DNA from: Rotaria sordida
Lineage: Eukaryota; Rotifera; Eurotatoria; Philodinida; Philodinidae
Assembly (NCBI GenBank): GCA_905250125.1
Contig: CAJNOL010000835.1
Location: 36,529-100,528 of the forward strand
Reading direction: 5' to 3'
Length of the DNA stretch: 64,000 nt
Shown here in pieces: positions 1 to 15,640 of the stretch. Numbering within the stretch: position 1 is the stretch's first letter; every line of letters starts with the position of its first letter. A model generated the notes under the pieces. It was given only the letters and a program-made list of their open reading frames with translations, was not told the origin of the DNA and made no database searches. The translations under genes and the position numbers were made by a program.

Positions 1-149
1 TTTGATAATTGTTCTTCATTAAAATTCACTAGATTATTTCGAACATCAACTTCATATGTATGATGTATTGTACGATAATGTTTAAGTTTAATTTTTTTAA
101 ATAAATCATCTTCATACGATAATGTTGATGAAGTTTGTAATAAAGACAT
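1..149 (-). CDS. 5' end of an unidentified gene (partial)
   Basis: The first 49 codons of a minus-strand gene that continues beyond base 1. The ATG is the reverse complement of 147-149, and the frame stays open to the window edge. The peptide begins MSLLQTSSTLSYEDDLFKKI and is hydrophilic, with no signal peptide or recognisable domain. Codon use (AT-ending, clean frame) resembles the other genes here, which is the main reason to call it coding. The upstream side is an AT-rich intergenic stretch. I do not recognise the family. Confidence 0.55.
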   Translation of the reverse strand, partial: MSLLQTSSTLSYEDDLFKKIKLKHYRTIHHTYEVDVRNNLVNFNEEQLS

Positions 150-1505
150 ATTTGCGATTTACAAATTAAAATTGAAGTAAACTAAATTTTTGTCTTTTCT
201 GTCTATTAAAATAATGAGACTATAAGTCGCTACTACAACATGCTCATCCTACGTTTATCCGGAGGCGGAATACGAATGCGATGTTGGTTTATAATAACCT
301 TTATGTAAGAACATGTCAAGAAAGAAGAGCAAAAAAAAACAACAACTCATGTAAAAGGATGTTCACATTGAAATCATATATTCTATAATATGGCGATTAA
401 CGTATAGAATTTAGTTGACAGACTTTACTAATGGAAATATCAAATATATACAAATATAGGATAGTTTGTTTTTTTTTTAAATTATGAATAATCCGTAAAT
501 ATATGTAATGATATTATTGCGTAGTATATCATAATTATTTTCTAATAAAAACGAGTCAAATATTTTAAATAGAATATGTGAAAATAAGGTTAGAGTACTC
601 CGAAGATAATTTAATAGATCTCGTCACTATATGTGTTCTTTTCTTTCTTATCTTATAATATACGACACTTCCTTTGATTAATAGGAAAAGGAAAAATATA
701 TATATATATGTTTTTGATGAAAAATTAAATTTAAATTCTATTAATAAATATTTGATGATTGATTAAATATTTTGTATTAGTTTATTTTATATAATTAAAA
801 TGAAAAAAAGAAAAGAAAAGAACAAATGAAATTTTTTATTTTATAATTTGTTTGAAATAGGTCGAAGTAAGTTAAAATCTATAAGAACATGAATTCATTT
901 CAACTTATATATAAAACTATTCTAAAGATTTGATGATGTCTTTTTTTCTCTTTTACTTGTTATTCATCAAACATGATTAATGAGTTTCTTTTTTGTGTTA
1001 TTAAATTTTTAATCTGAGCTTATTTAAATAATCTGTTGTTGAAAATATTTGATGTTTACAAAGTTATTCTCTCGGATAAAAACAACAAAATCTCATAAAC
1101 ATTATTTTATGAATATTAAACTTGTTTTGAAATAAATATGTATTTGAATTTTGTTTTTTGTTTTTTTATTTTATTATTGTTAAGCAAATTTTAATCAATG
1201 GATATAATAATAATAATAGATAACATAGAATTTTTTTTTCTATTTTGAACGTGACTTTTATGTGTTACATAAAAGAAAAAACTTGAAATGTCTATGTAAA
1301 TACTCATCTTGAATAATTAAATTTTCATCATTTTTCTTTCTATCTGTATATAAAATATCAAAACTTTTATATTCATTGCTTGAAAATTTTAATATAGTAC
1401 TTTTTTTTTGTGTTGAAATGAATAAACAAATGATATATTGAAATTATAAGATTCAAAATATTAAAATGAATTTTTTTTGTTTTCTATTAAAGTATTACGC
1501 ATAGG
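150..1505. other. AT-rich intergenic stretch
   Basis: No supportable gene. It holds many A/T homopolymers and short (TA)n and (ATA)n runs. It would contain the promoter of the leftward gene beginning at 149; no specific element is recognised. Confidence 0.5.
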
Positions 1506-2022
1506 ATTATTATACTTAGGTTTGACTAAAAGTTTTGATGCTCCGGTATTTAAAATTTTATAAAATAGTTAATATCGAAAAAGTTATATTGCTTGTGAAT
1601 ACTTCGTCTATAATAATGTATATAATAAGTCTATCTTGGATTTAATTCTAAATATTCTTTTAGATAAAGTCTATAATATAAAACAAAAGAGATATTTTTA
1701 ATTGTATTTTATTAAATGTATAAAGTTTTTTTAAACTACTTTTTTCTGGAATATTCTTCACTATTTTAAAAACTTCCTGAACTAGCGATTTTTCGTTTGT
1801 TTCATCAGTCAAATTGTTCTTGATATAACCATTTAGCCAAAAATCACATGGTATAAGATCTGATGAATATGACATTGTTTCAATATCTTCTTCTATTACT
1901 TATGTATATTATTATAGACGCGAAGTATTCACAAGCAATAAAACATACGATATTAACTATTTTATAAAATTTAAAATATCAGATATCAGAACTTTTAATC
2001 AATTTTAAGTATAACTTTGTTG
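1506..2022. mobile_element. Tc1/mariner-like remnant with ~120-bp inverted ends
   Basis: The left arm (about 1506-1626) and right arm (about 1899-2022) are imperfect inverted copies. They share the cores TTTATAAAATAGTTAATATCG and TTGCTTGTGAATACTTCG (on the left-arm strand). Between them, on the minus strand (about 1790-1875), a short open frame contains SSDLIPCDFWLNGYIK. This matches the usual context of the third catalytic aspartate of Tc1/mariner transposases. Only this C-terminal scrap survives, so the element is non-autonomous. It lies just downstream of the 3' end of RIBC. The exact ends and the target duplication are uncertain. Confidence 0.7.
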
Positions 2023-2148
2023 AACATCAAAATTTATTTTATTTTATTTTTCTGTGACATTAAAAAAATGAAAATGAAAATGAATATTTCAAAAAAAATA
2101 ATAATAATTAAATGTAAAATGTTATTTTTTTTCTATTTTTAATGAATT

Positions 2149-6148
<4,000 letters not shown>

Positions 6149-6935
6149 ATTGAATTAACTCAAACTCAATATATTTTTCAAATAGAAGAAATCAAATCTG
6201 TAGAACAAAACAAAAAAAAGTAATAATAACAATAAACTCCACCATTAACATTTCTCATTGTCATGACAATTGTTATAACATAAGGAAACAATATCATTTT
6301 CGAGCGACCTCTGTTAACATTTTAACGTTATACCAAGTATTCCATAGAACACGAAAGTCATTGCTATTTCATTGATTCTGTTTAATTAAGAAACGAGTGC
6401 AAAAAAGAAAAGACGGAAATTAAAGCATTTGAAACCATCACGATACACATTTCCTTGAATGATACTATAGCAATGATTAATCTATGAACATTTGATGTTC
6501 TCAATAGTCTATCAAAAGATCTAACTATTAAGTTGGCATAATCGACGAATTGTTTTCTCTTTTTTTCTTTCTTTTCTTTCACTTGTCATGATCCGCAATC
6601 AATGATAAAAATAAAAATCGTTCATTTTTATCTTTCTAATATGATCAATCAAAGATGATTATATTTCTTAGTAGCTGATGTGTTTCTATTCATCTTATGA
6701 AAATAAACATAAAACATTTTAACACAAAGCTACTACAAACAAAACAAATTGGTGGAATGTCAATGCTATATATTTTTATTGTTCTATCATTATCAAAAAA
6801 AAGATTATTCATTTGTTCTATCATAGATTGGAATACCATCAGATGTAACAACGAATAACTCAATTAATAGGGTATATCTCATTCGATGTTGATGTCATTT
6901 CATACTATACATATATAAAAAAAATCTTATTTAAT
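6149..6935. promoter_or_regulatory. Divergent intergenic region between RIBC and the nicotinic receptor gene
   Basis: About 790 bp between two start codons pointing in opposite directions, so it must hold both 5' UTRs and promoters. It is AT-rich with several A/T homopolymers. No TATA box or initiator can be assigned with confidence. Confidence 0.45.
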
Positions 6936-9900
6936 ATGTCCTTAATAATTCTATTAATTTGGTCGTTTGTTACAGGTAGATTTTTTTTTTTTTGTGTGTA
7001 AAATTTTATTTCTAATTGAATGAACATGAATAGGAATTGTATGTGATGTGGAAATGAATTTGACTCGTATGTTACTAAATCCAATTGTTTATGATAAATC
7101 TATTCGACCTGCTTTAAATCATCGAGATGTAACAAATGTTTCATTTGATTTATCACTTGCTCAATTAATTGATGTAGATGAAAAAAATCAAATTATAACA
7201 ACAAATCAATGGATAACTATGGTATAAAATTACAATAGACTGGTTTTTTTTTGATAAAAATCTTAATTTATTTCTTATCTATTATCATTTCTAATAGATT
7301 TGGCGTGATCCAAAATTAAGATGGAATCCATTAGATTGGGATAATGTTAGTTTACTTCATATTAAATATGATAAAGTTTGGTTACCTGATATTGTTTTAT
7401 ACAATGTAAGTTCGACAAAAAAACCAAAGAAAATCATACTTATTATTTCGTTTCTTTTTTTTATTTTGATATGAAAATAAATCTTGAGATTTAATAGAAA
7501 AAAATATTCTAAAAACATTAAATCTTAAAATCTACTACTTGATAAAAGAAATCTATTAGTGCAATTCCTATAGGATTAACATGTGAAACACGATATTGAT
7601 AATCACATGGAAATTATTTTATTATATCTATTTTGGAATTCATATTTTCACCATCCTTTTACTTAATCTTCCAGAAATGCAATAAAAAAGTAGTTCATAT
7701 AATAGAATGAAATATTATTGATATAAGGTCTTTGATGAACCGTTTTCAACATATCTGTGACAGTCTATCGATCCTGTTTGTAGAGAATGCAAATTTCTAT
7801 TCTATATATTTCAATATTCATTTTAGATTGTGTTTCATAAAAATGTTAGTTACTAAGAAAAACTGATTTCATACGATTGAAATCTATGTAAACTTTCATC
7901 AAGGTTCTTTTAGCCGGAGTTTTGTGTTGTTTCCAAAAATAAGTTCAGAAATTTTGTATTGTTGATGAGTAGTGAAAGAATTTTTAAGAGATTTAAAAAA
8001 AAATTAGTTTGTAGAGAAATATTTTCTATTGAGAACTGAAACTTGGTTCATATAATTAGATTGTTGAGTGTATTGTGCTCTACAACATGTATTATTACAT
8101 CTTTCGATAAAATACCAGAACATGCTTTACTATCATTGTTATTTTTGAAAAAATGATTCGTAAAACGTTATGATGCCGAAATACGATCGTAATACGCTCA
8201 TATAGGACGATTTACGAGCGTACTTGTTCGATCTGGGGTCTCCGGACGAACATTACGATAGTTGCAAGCGATCATACACAACCAAAACGACTGATCATAC
8301 ATGATTGTATACGATGTCGTGTACTATCGTAGTCATATATTCTGCTTACTTAAGAGGGAGAGACTTTTCCCTCTTCTTTAAATACGAAGTTTCATATAAA
8401 AAATTATTTCTTTTAAAATAAATCCTTATACTTAAATATATTCTTTGATTCAATCTAAGCGAAAATAAAATTATTCAATTAAAAATAATATTTACTTTTT
8501 ATTATGTTGTTCGAATTATTCTAAATAAAAGAATTATTTTTTCAAAAGAAATACTTATTATTATCTTTTAAATCTATATTCTCGATAAGTGCAATTCAGC
8601 TTACGACCAAATACAATCGTACTAATTATTCGTATTTGAACGTATGGCGTCATATATGACAATCATTTTTTTTTTGACGTATTTCGTAGTATAAGACCGT
8701 TTACGATGGTGATTTTTCGACCTGTCCTATAGCTGGAATACTTTCAAGAGGATTAAAGATTAATAAAAATTTCGGTACATTTATTATTATTTTAGAATGC
8801 TGATAATCTTGCTTCATTAAGTCAAATATCAACAAATGTTATGGTTTCTTCTGATGGTATGGTTACATGGTTATCTACGGGTATTTTTCGAAGTTCATGT
8901 TCGATTGATGTTCGTTATTTTCCTTTTGGTAAAACATAAGAAGAAAAATAAAAAAGATTTTTTTTGAGTAAAATATTTGATTATAATAATTATTTATTTA
9001 AATAGATGAACAAAATTGTACATTAAAATTTGCATCATGGACTTATGATAGTGCTCGAATTGATTTAACACAAAAATCAAATATTGGTGATTTAAGTAAT
9101 TTTATGGCAAATTCAGGTTTAAATAAAAATTCTCTTTGTTTTAATGAGTTTTGTTTTTGTTTTAGAATGGGAAATTATTAGACTACATGTTAAAAAAAAT
9201 GTTGTTAAATATTCATGTTGTAAGTTAAAAACAAAAACTTAAATAAATAATATATATATATATATGAGATAAAATTTTTAGGTGAGGAAACTTTTCCTGA
9301 TCTAACTTATACAGTACAAATGCGACGTCGTCCATTATTTTATGTATTTAATATGATGTTTCCATGTTTTCTTATAACAATTGTTGCTTTTCTTGGTTTT
9401 TGTGTACCATCTGATAGTGGTTTGTTTGATGATAATTTTTATATTTATTTTAATATAAATTTTTCTTTTTAATTAGGAGAAAAAGTTTCAATTGGTGTAA
9501 CAACACTTCTTTCAATGACAGTTTTTCTTATGCTTGTTGCTGAAAGTATGCCACCAAATTCAGATTCATTACCATTAATTGGTATGTTAATAGAGAAAAG
9601 ATTTTAAAAGAAATTTTTCTTTTTGTTTAATAAAATTCAAACGATATTATTCAATTAACTTAAGAATAGGATAGAGTTCTTAATTAACTTTTTAATTTTC
9701 AGAATAGACTTTTTAGTACATTTGAGAAGGTTAATTACAGAATATGCATCAGACATTTCCTTATCTTAGTTTTGATCATATATTCAGTTCTTCTCAATCA
9801 CAATAATAAAATTGCAAATTCTTATACTATATCGAAAATCCAAACATACACAACTGCAGAAAATATACAATCTTATCTATATTAAAAAAAAACGATGTTT

Positions 9901-12560
9901 TCAAATTAGTTCTAATTCTATCAGCACTATTCTATGACATTGAAAAAATGTGTATCATCAAAAAGAAAATCATACAAACCGAAAACACTATTAATATCGA
10001 TTAGAAACATTTGCTTCTCTTATATTCGTCTACTGAATAATATCGAGTTTGAATTGCATTACTAATCAGCTCCATTTCTTGTTATGTATTTACTAGGGAG
10101 TTGCGGATCCTTTCAAACTCGGACCGGGCCGAATCGAAAGTTTTTTTGTTTTTTTTTCGAGTCCGGATTCAACCTTTTATTTTTTATCTGGTCCGATTAT
10201 AAGTTTTTGTGGATCTGCTGCTCTCCAGATGAGAAGTATAGCAACAGAATATAACTGTACATTGAGTTTTTTTCTAAGAGTAGCGAATAAATCGCTAAGA
10301 CCTTGATCATTTACTTGTTCATGTACACAAAGAGTGACAGGTATTGATGGAAAAAACCTCGAGTTTGAAACCAACTGGGTCCGAGTCCACAAAAACGTGG
10401 ATCCGCAGTTTCCTATTATTCACTCTCCTTGTCTATTGAGACTTACTCTACCTCAATCATAAGTCAATTTAAAACTGCAAACAAAAGCAAATTAATTATA
10501 AAGAATCATCTATCATCAAGAATATATATAGCCTTTTCAGTTGACTTACACATTCAAGGTTAGGTGTCACGTTGAACTATTATAGTTAAAGCTAAACTAG
10601 AATCGATGAGAAAAGTTGATGTCATTAATCCTTGTCATCCATCACAGTATAAAGTGAAGTGATACATTTACAAATGTGTGTATAACGAAACTCGCATAAT
10701 CGAGATATGCAATAGATGGTTGTATTAGAATTAAAACATATCATTCTAACTTTGATTATCAGAATTTGAAGTAAAACTTTAACTTCAATGAATTTACTAA
10801 AGTATTTTAATCAAAATCGATCAATCCACAAAAAAATTGGCGACATGTCATTCAGGCTAGGTTGACAGTTCTGTACTGTATGATACAAATCGATGAATAT
10901 TTATACAAGTAACATAAGTGAATGTACTATTTTCTAACATATCATTGATATTTATTGATACGTAGGCATAGCTAAATCAATAATTTACTTGATTTATCAT
11001 TCTAATGAATTAGTAGATGCTTTCAATCTCTGTCCTATCGAATTTGAAATAACGACAATGGTAAAAATCGTTCTTAGTAGAATATGAGATAAATATTGAA
11101 ACAGAATAATTAGTTCTGACTAATAGCTCTGCTGAAATCATGCCTAACTATGAATAGATTAATGTCGCTCGTGGCAATATTAGAATCGGCGCATAGGTTC
11201 GCACTCCCCGATCGCGTCTACCAATGACATATAATGAGTGCATCTATAAATAATATCATTTATCGATTTATTAAAAAAAAAAAATAATGTATACAAAAAA
11301 AGTCAGTCCTCATATTGGTATTGCAGTGACCTGCATAAAATGCAAGATGCCCTATAATTCATTTATATTATTGGCATATTTTAGAAAACAATACTATATC
11401 TCTATGTTCACTTTATCTAAAGCCTTTTTTGGAATAGCTATGAGCACTCCAGGGTTTAAATAGAAATATATAATATTGAATATCATTGACTGAAAACAAA
11501 AAATAATTTTCTATACATTGTATCGGCAACTTAAATAGGATTCTAAATACTAGAGACTCTCTTACTAAGTAATAATTGAAATTCTAATGATAAAAAATAA
11601 CTTTTTCTAACCATTCAATCAAATTGTAAGCATTAGTTTAAGTTGAAATATTTTAAATTACGAATAATCATTACTAAATAAGAAAATTGTATTCGTTTAT
11701 TAGTATGAATTTTTTGCAATCAATATTCGACATTCGAATTCGATCAGTAAAATTTGACATATATCAAACATTGAAATGTATTACTCTTTGAATCTTGAAA
11801 AAAGATATTCAATATAAATTAATTGTTCTTTTATTTTATTCAGGTGTTTATTATCTTTCGGGAATTATGATTGTAAGTATAGCAACAGCTATGTCTGTTG
11901 CTTCACTTAATTTATATCATCATGGTAGAAAAAATGTTTATCCTGTACCAAAATGGATAGCTCAATTATTTTTTTTCATTATTCCTAAACTTCTTTTTAT
12001 AAATATTGAGTTACCTGCACGTTGGCAACAACAACAACAACGACGAAATAATATTCTTAATCCTACAGTAACAACGAAAGAAAATTTTCTTTTTAAAAAA
12101 TAAAATTTTATTGTTTTTTTTTAAGTCAACATCATCAAGAAAAAATCAATTTGAAGATGATTATACAAATATAACAAAAAATATGAATTCATTACATAAT
12201 GGTCCAATAACATTAGATGAAGATTCTTTTGAATATGATAAAATAACAGTAACATCTTCTGATAATATTCATAAATCATCAATACCACTTGTTCTTCGTT
12301 CTTATACATCTAAACAACAAATACAAAAATCTAATTATAATAATAATAATAATTTCAAATCATCAATTCATTATATACATCGTCTTATTGAAAAAAATGA
12401 ACGTCGATGTGAAGAACAAGAACGTAAGACAAAACTTGCACAAGAATGGCAAATATTAGGACAAGTTGTTGATCGTTTACTTGTTTATTTATTTTTAATT
12501 TGTACAATATTCGTATTTGGATTTATTCTATTTCAAGCACCACATTTAAGATTAAAATAA
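6936..12560 (+). CDS. Nicotinic acetylcholine receptor alpha-type subunit
   Basis: Ten exons: 6936-6975, 7034-7221, 7298-7405, 8796-8928, 9006-9116, 9166-9219, 9282-9419, 9477-9581, 11844-12067 and 12126-12560. All phases join, giving 511 aa. Exon 1 encodes a hydrophobic signal peptide ([14 protein letters not shown]). Then come the extracellular domain with [12 protein letters not shown], a Cys-loop with 13 residues between C147 and C161, and vicinal C211-C212, which define alpha (agonist-binding) subunits. TM1 follows at about 229-254, then GEK at 258-260 before TM2, the mark of cation-selective channels. TM2 ends in [12 protein letters not shown], alpha7-like. A Gln/Asn-rich cytoplasmic loop and TM4 near the C-terminus complete it. 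It should act as a pentameric ligand-gated cation channel in nerve or muscle membranes. Introns 3 and 8 (1390 and 2262 nt) are enlarged by inverted-repeat elements. Confidence 0.95.
8140..8735. repeat. Diverged inverted-repeat element rich in TACGAT motifs, in receptor intron 3
   Basis: The left end (about 8150-8215) and the inverted right end (about 8640-8730) share blocks such as TCGTAAA, CGAAATACG and CATATATGAC. The interval is full of ACGAT/ATCGT words and keeps many CpG dinucleotides, unlike the surrounding intron. There is no coding sequence. Boundaries are approximate. It is probably an old MITE-like element. Confidence 0.5.
10094..10415. mobile_element. hAT-type MITE in receptor intron 8
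   Basis: A 322-bp element. Its ends read TAGGGAGTTGCGGATCC and, inverted from the right, TAGGAAACTGCGGATCC. The flanks GTATTTAC (10086-10093) and TTATTCAC (10416-10423) match at six of eight positions, consistent with an aged 8-bp hAT target duplication. The interior has more GGACC/GGATCC words than the host intron. No transposase is present. Confidence 0.65.
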
Positions 12561-12774
12561 AAACAAAAAAACATAATATATCAATATGATTATCTATTTG
12601 TTTCATTCTTATTGAAATTATTTTTGATTTCGGACATTGTGCATATAAGGTGAACTCCAAAAGAATGACCATCATTAGATCTTCCGACCGAAGTTATAAT
12701 CATTTTAACAGAATCTTGACCTATACGACAGAATACATCAACATATTGTTACAGTATTCTAATTACGAATAAGC

Positions 12775-13510
12775 CTATTTGCAAGCAGAATTCTAAGTCA
12801 AAATACCACCTTATGGGGACCCTCTTTTCGACTCAAAATTTTCACATTTTTTATTTTTTGTGATTAGTATCTAGATTTAAATACCCTCTACCCATTGAGC
12901 ATACACTTTGAGAACTGAAAACCCACACCTTATATATAAAAAAATCACAAAATATGCTGAAAAAACAGAAATTTCTTTGCGTTTTTCTCAAAATCAGTTT
13001 TTTCAACAAAAAAAATGAAGCTTTCTCCCTTTTCTCCCCTTGCACTCTAATCAATCAAGCTCAAATTTTTACTGTGAGTACTTTGAACAAATTTGGGTAT
13101 GCCTTTTTTTTCTCTCGAAAATATTCTTCCTAAGGAATTTTACTAGGGACCACAAAATTGGCACTATAAGAAAAAAAAACGCATTTTTTGATAGTGCCGT
13201 CAGTAATTTGGTTCTTCTAACCCTCAGGAACGATATTTTCCAGAGAAAAAATAAGACACACCCCAATTTGTTCCTAGTTTCCGTAGAAAAAAATTCAGCT
13301 CTAAACAATGAAGTATGAGAGTTTGCGGAAAAGGGGGGGAAACTTCAGGTCATTTTTTGCCCTTGGGTCGCAAGTATCTCTGGAAAGGAAGCATTTTCGA
13401 ATTCTGAATCTATGACAACTTTTGCTCTACTCATCGAGATCTATCTATCCTCAAAGTTTCACCAAGCCGTTCACGAGGAACCTCAGAAAGGGGGGGGGGA
13501 TCTCCTTAAG
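12775..13510. repeat. Dispersed repeat family, copy 1
   Basis: From about 12960 this copy aligns with 52867-53430. Shared landmarks include TTTCTTTGCGTTTTTCT, TTTGTTCCTAGTT, GAATTCTGA(A/G)TCTATGACAAC and CTCATCGAGATCTATC. Copy 1 also has about 200 bp to the left that the other copy lacks, because an assembly gap lies there. The left segment (GGGGACCCTCTTTTCGA) and the inverted right end of copy 2 (GAGGGCCCCTCTTTCCGA) look like related terminal inverted repeats. Open frames on both strands here show no family and are not called as genes. Confidence 0.7.
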
Positions 13511-13738
13511 GTTAGTTGGAATGATCCCCTCGTAAGGATGAATTCGAAGAGAGTATCCATGTTGCACTAGTACTGCCGGTATTCCGCGATACTCATAAGA
13601 ATCCACGATATATCGGCAAGTAGATTGCTAGTCAGAGAATATTTCTCGGTATATTGGCAGTTTTCTTCAGTCTTGAATTACATGGAACATTAACTAGATG
13701 AGTTTTATATTACAGATATGAGTACTTTTTTTTGTTTC

Positions 13739-13840
13739 ATTTATGTAAATAACATTCATTAGGGTGTGGGTGAGAGTGTAGATGTCGCTTTAGATGGATG
13801 GTAGGTCCACACTCTAATAATGAATGTTATTTACATAAAT
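13739..13840. repeat. 23-bp perfect inverted repeat around a G-rich loop
   Basis: ATTTATGTAAATAACATTCATTA (13739-13761) and its exact reverse complement (13818-13840) flank 56 bp. That loop begins GGGTGTGGGTGAGAGTGTAG and ends with CCACACTC, so the interior can also pair partly. Similar G-rich/C-rich pairs occur near 47355-47412 and 54453-54516, suggesting a short dispersed hairpin element. Confidence 0.7.
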
Positions 13841-15640
13841 AACAAAGAAACATTATTTTGTAGAGAATTACAAAGCAAAAATTTTTTTTCGGACAAAGAA
13901 GACAAAGTCAGGAACGAATGCATATTATATGAGATATCATTACAATACAAAGAGACCGATTTTTCTTGAACTATTCATTAAAAATAATTGTTTTTGAGTT
14001 TCTTTTGCAAATTGAATTGCTTATTATTGAAATAAATTAATATAACTGTAATTATATGAATGTATTAGATCTAGTTCAATTGAAGAAATACATAATAATT
14101 ACTACGTATTCTTGTTTTTTCGTTGTAAATTATATATTTTAATTAAAGCTTAATAATATAAAAGTCCTTTCCAACTTATTAATTATCTATTTAATTATAT
14201 CGTAATATTTTACATAAAATTCTTTAGATTAACAAGTACATCTATATTTTTTGTTCTATATACACTTATCTAAAAATCATGAATAGTAGAATTATTAATC
14301 TATAAAAAGAGATATGATTTTATTAATGTATTGATTTTTGAAATTTTTCTTTAATATATAGATTCACAATTATTTACTATTCAAAGTTAATTATAAAAAG
14401 TATTCTTAACGAGACAAAAATTATTATTAAATAAAATTGATTAGATCTTATTTCTATTCGAAAGATAAAGAATTCTTTCTTTTATTTTATTATTTTTTTT
14501 TTTCTATAAGAATATCTCTCACATCATATTTATTGAAGACTTTATTATAAGTTACAATAGATGTAATAGGAAAAAGAAAACTTATGCTTTTCTTTTTTTT
14601 TTTTGTAACATATTTTCGATTAATGTAGAAAGGATTTTTAAATAGAACTTAATGTTAAATTAATGTTTTATTCTATAATTATCTATTAGAAAAGATTCTT
14701 GAGTAATAAAATTCTTAGATCAGATACAAAACAAAAACAAAAAAAAAAAGAAAACAAGAAAAGGTTATTGAGTAAATATTATTTGATGATATGAATGAAT
14801 GCAACGTCAATGAACTACATCGTTGATATATATTTTTTCTTTTCTTTCATTATATTTTTGAAGTATGTTAATTAATAAAAAAACTCATTCATGTCTTTTG
14901 GTAATATCATTTTTCTTCTGTATATATATATGTCAAAAACAAATCCGTTTGTCAAAAATAGGGTTAGTACATTTGATTTGTTTTTCGCTTTCATATTAGC
15001 TATAGTAGATTAACTGAATAAATAAGAACTATTATGATAAGCAAACTGAGAAAATAATGTCATGTCTGTTCTTGAATATACTAAAAACATCGATGTTCAA
15101 AATACTAATGGATTTACTCTTATTTTTTTTTTTCTTTTTATGTCAAAACAAATGAAATAGAAGAATCATATAAGAAACAATAGAATGAAATTCCGTTTCA
15201 AGTATTATTCTTTTGATCATTATAACAAACATCTATAAATAAATAAACATATATATATATATATATTAGAGTTCTACGAGATAGTTCTTAATGTCATGAA
15301 GCGTTATTTTTTTTTCTTCTTCTAAGAAAAACAACAATAATAGGCATATATTTTGATTTCTAATAATAATCTGCCTTTTATTGAATAATTTTCATTATCT
15401 TTTGCATTTCTAACTGAATAAATACATTGATTCAGATTAAAATCTTTTGTTCTAATTTAAGATATTTAAAATGCAAAATTAAATGTTTGACTCGTAGAAC
15501 TCTAATATAGATTAATACCAAACAACAACATCAAAAGATATTATATGTGCGTTCATTTTCACAGATACAATTAAAAAATAGAAAACATCACCGCACACTG
15601 CGTGAACCGGACATTGATGAAAACAAAACAAAAATTACTG
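13841..15640. other. AT-rich intergenic stretch
   Basis: Nothing supportable beyond homopolymers and short (TA)n runs (for example 15248-15265). It will include the 3' UTR of the leftward GPCR gene. Confidence 0.45.

Noticed and set aside
13040-13318. Overlapping open frames on both strands (also 12851-13054 and 53099-53311) sharing similar peptides
   Set aside because: They lie in a non-coding dispersed repeat; both-strand openness and similarity come from the repeat, and none has a domain or start context.
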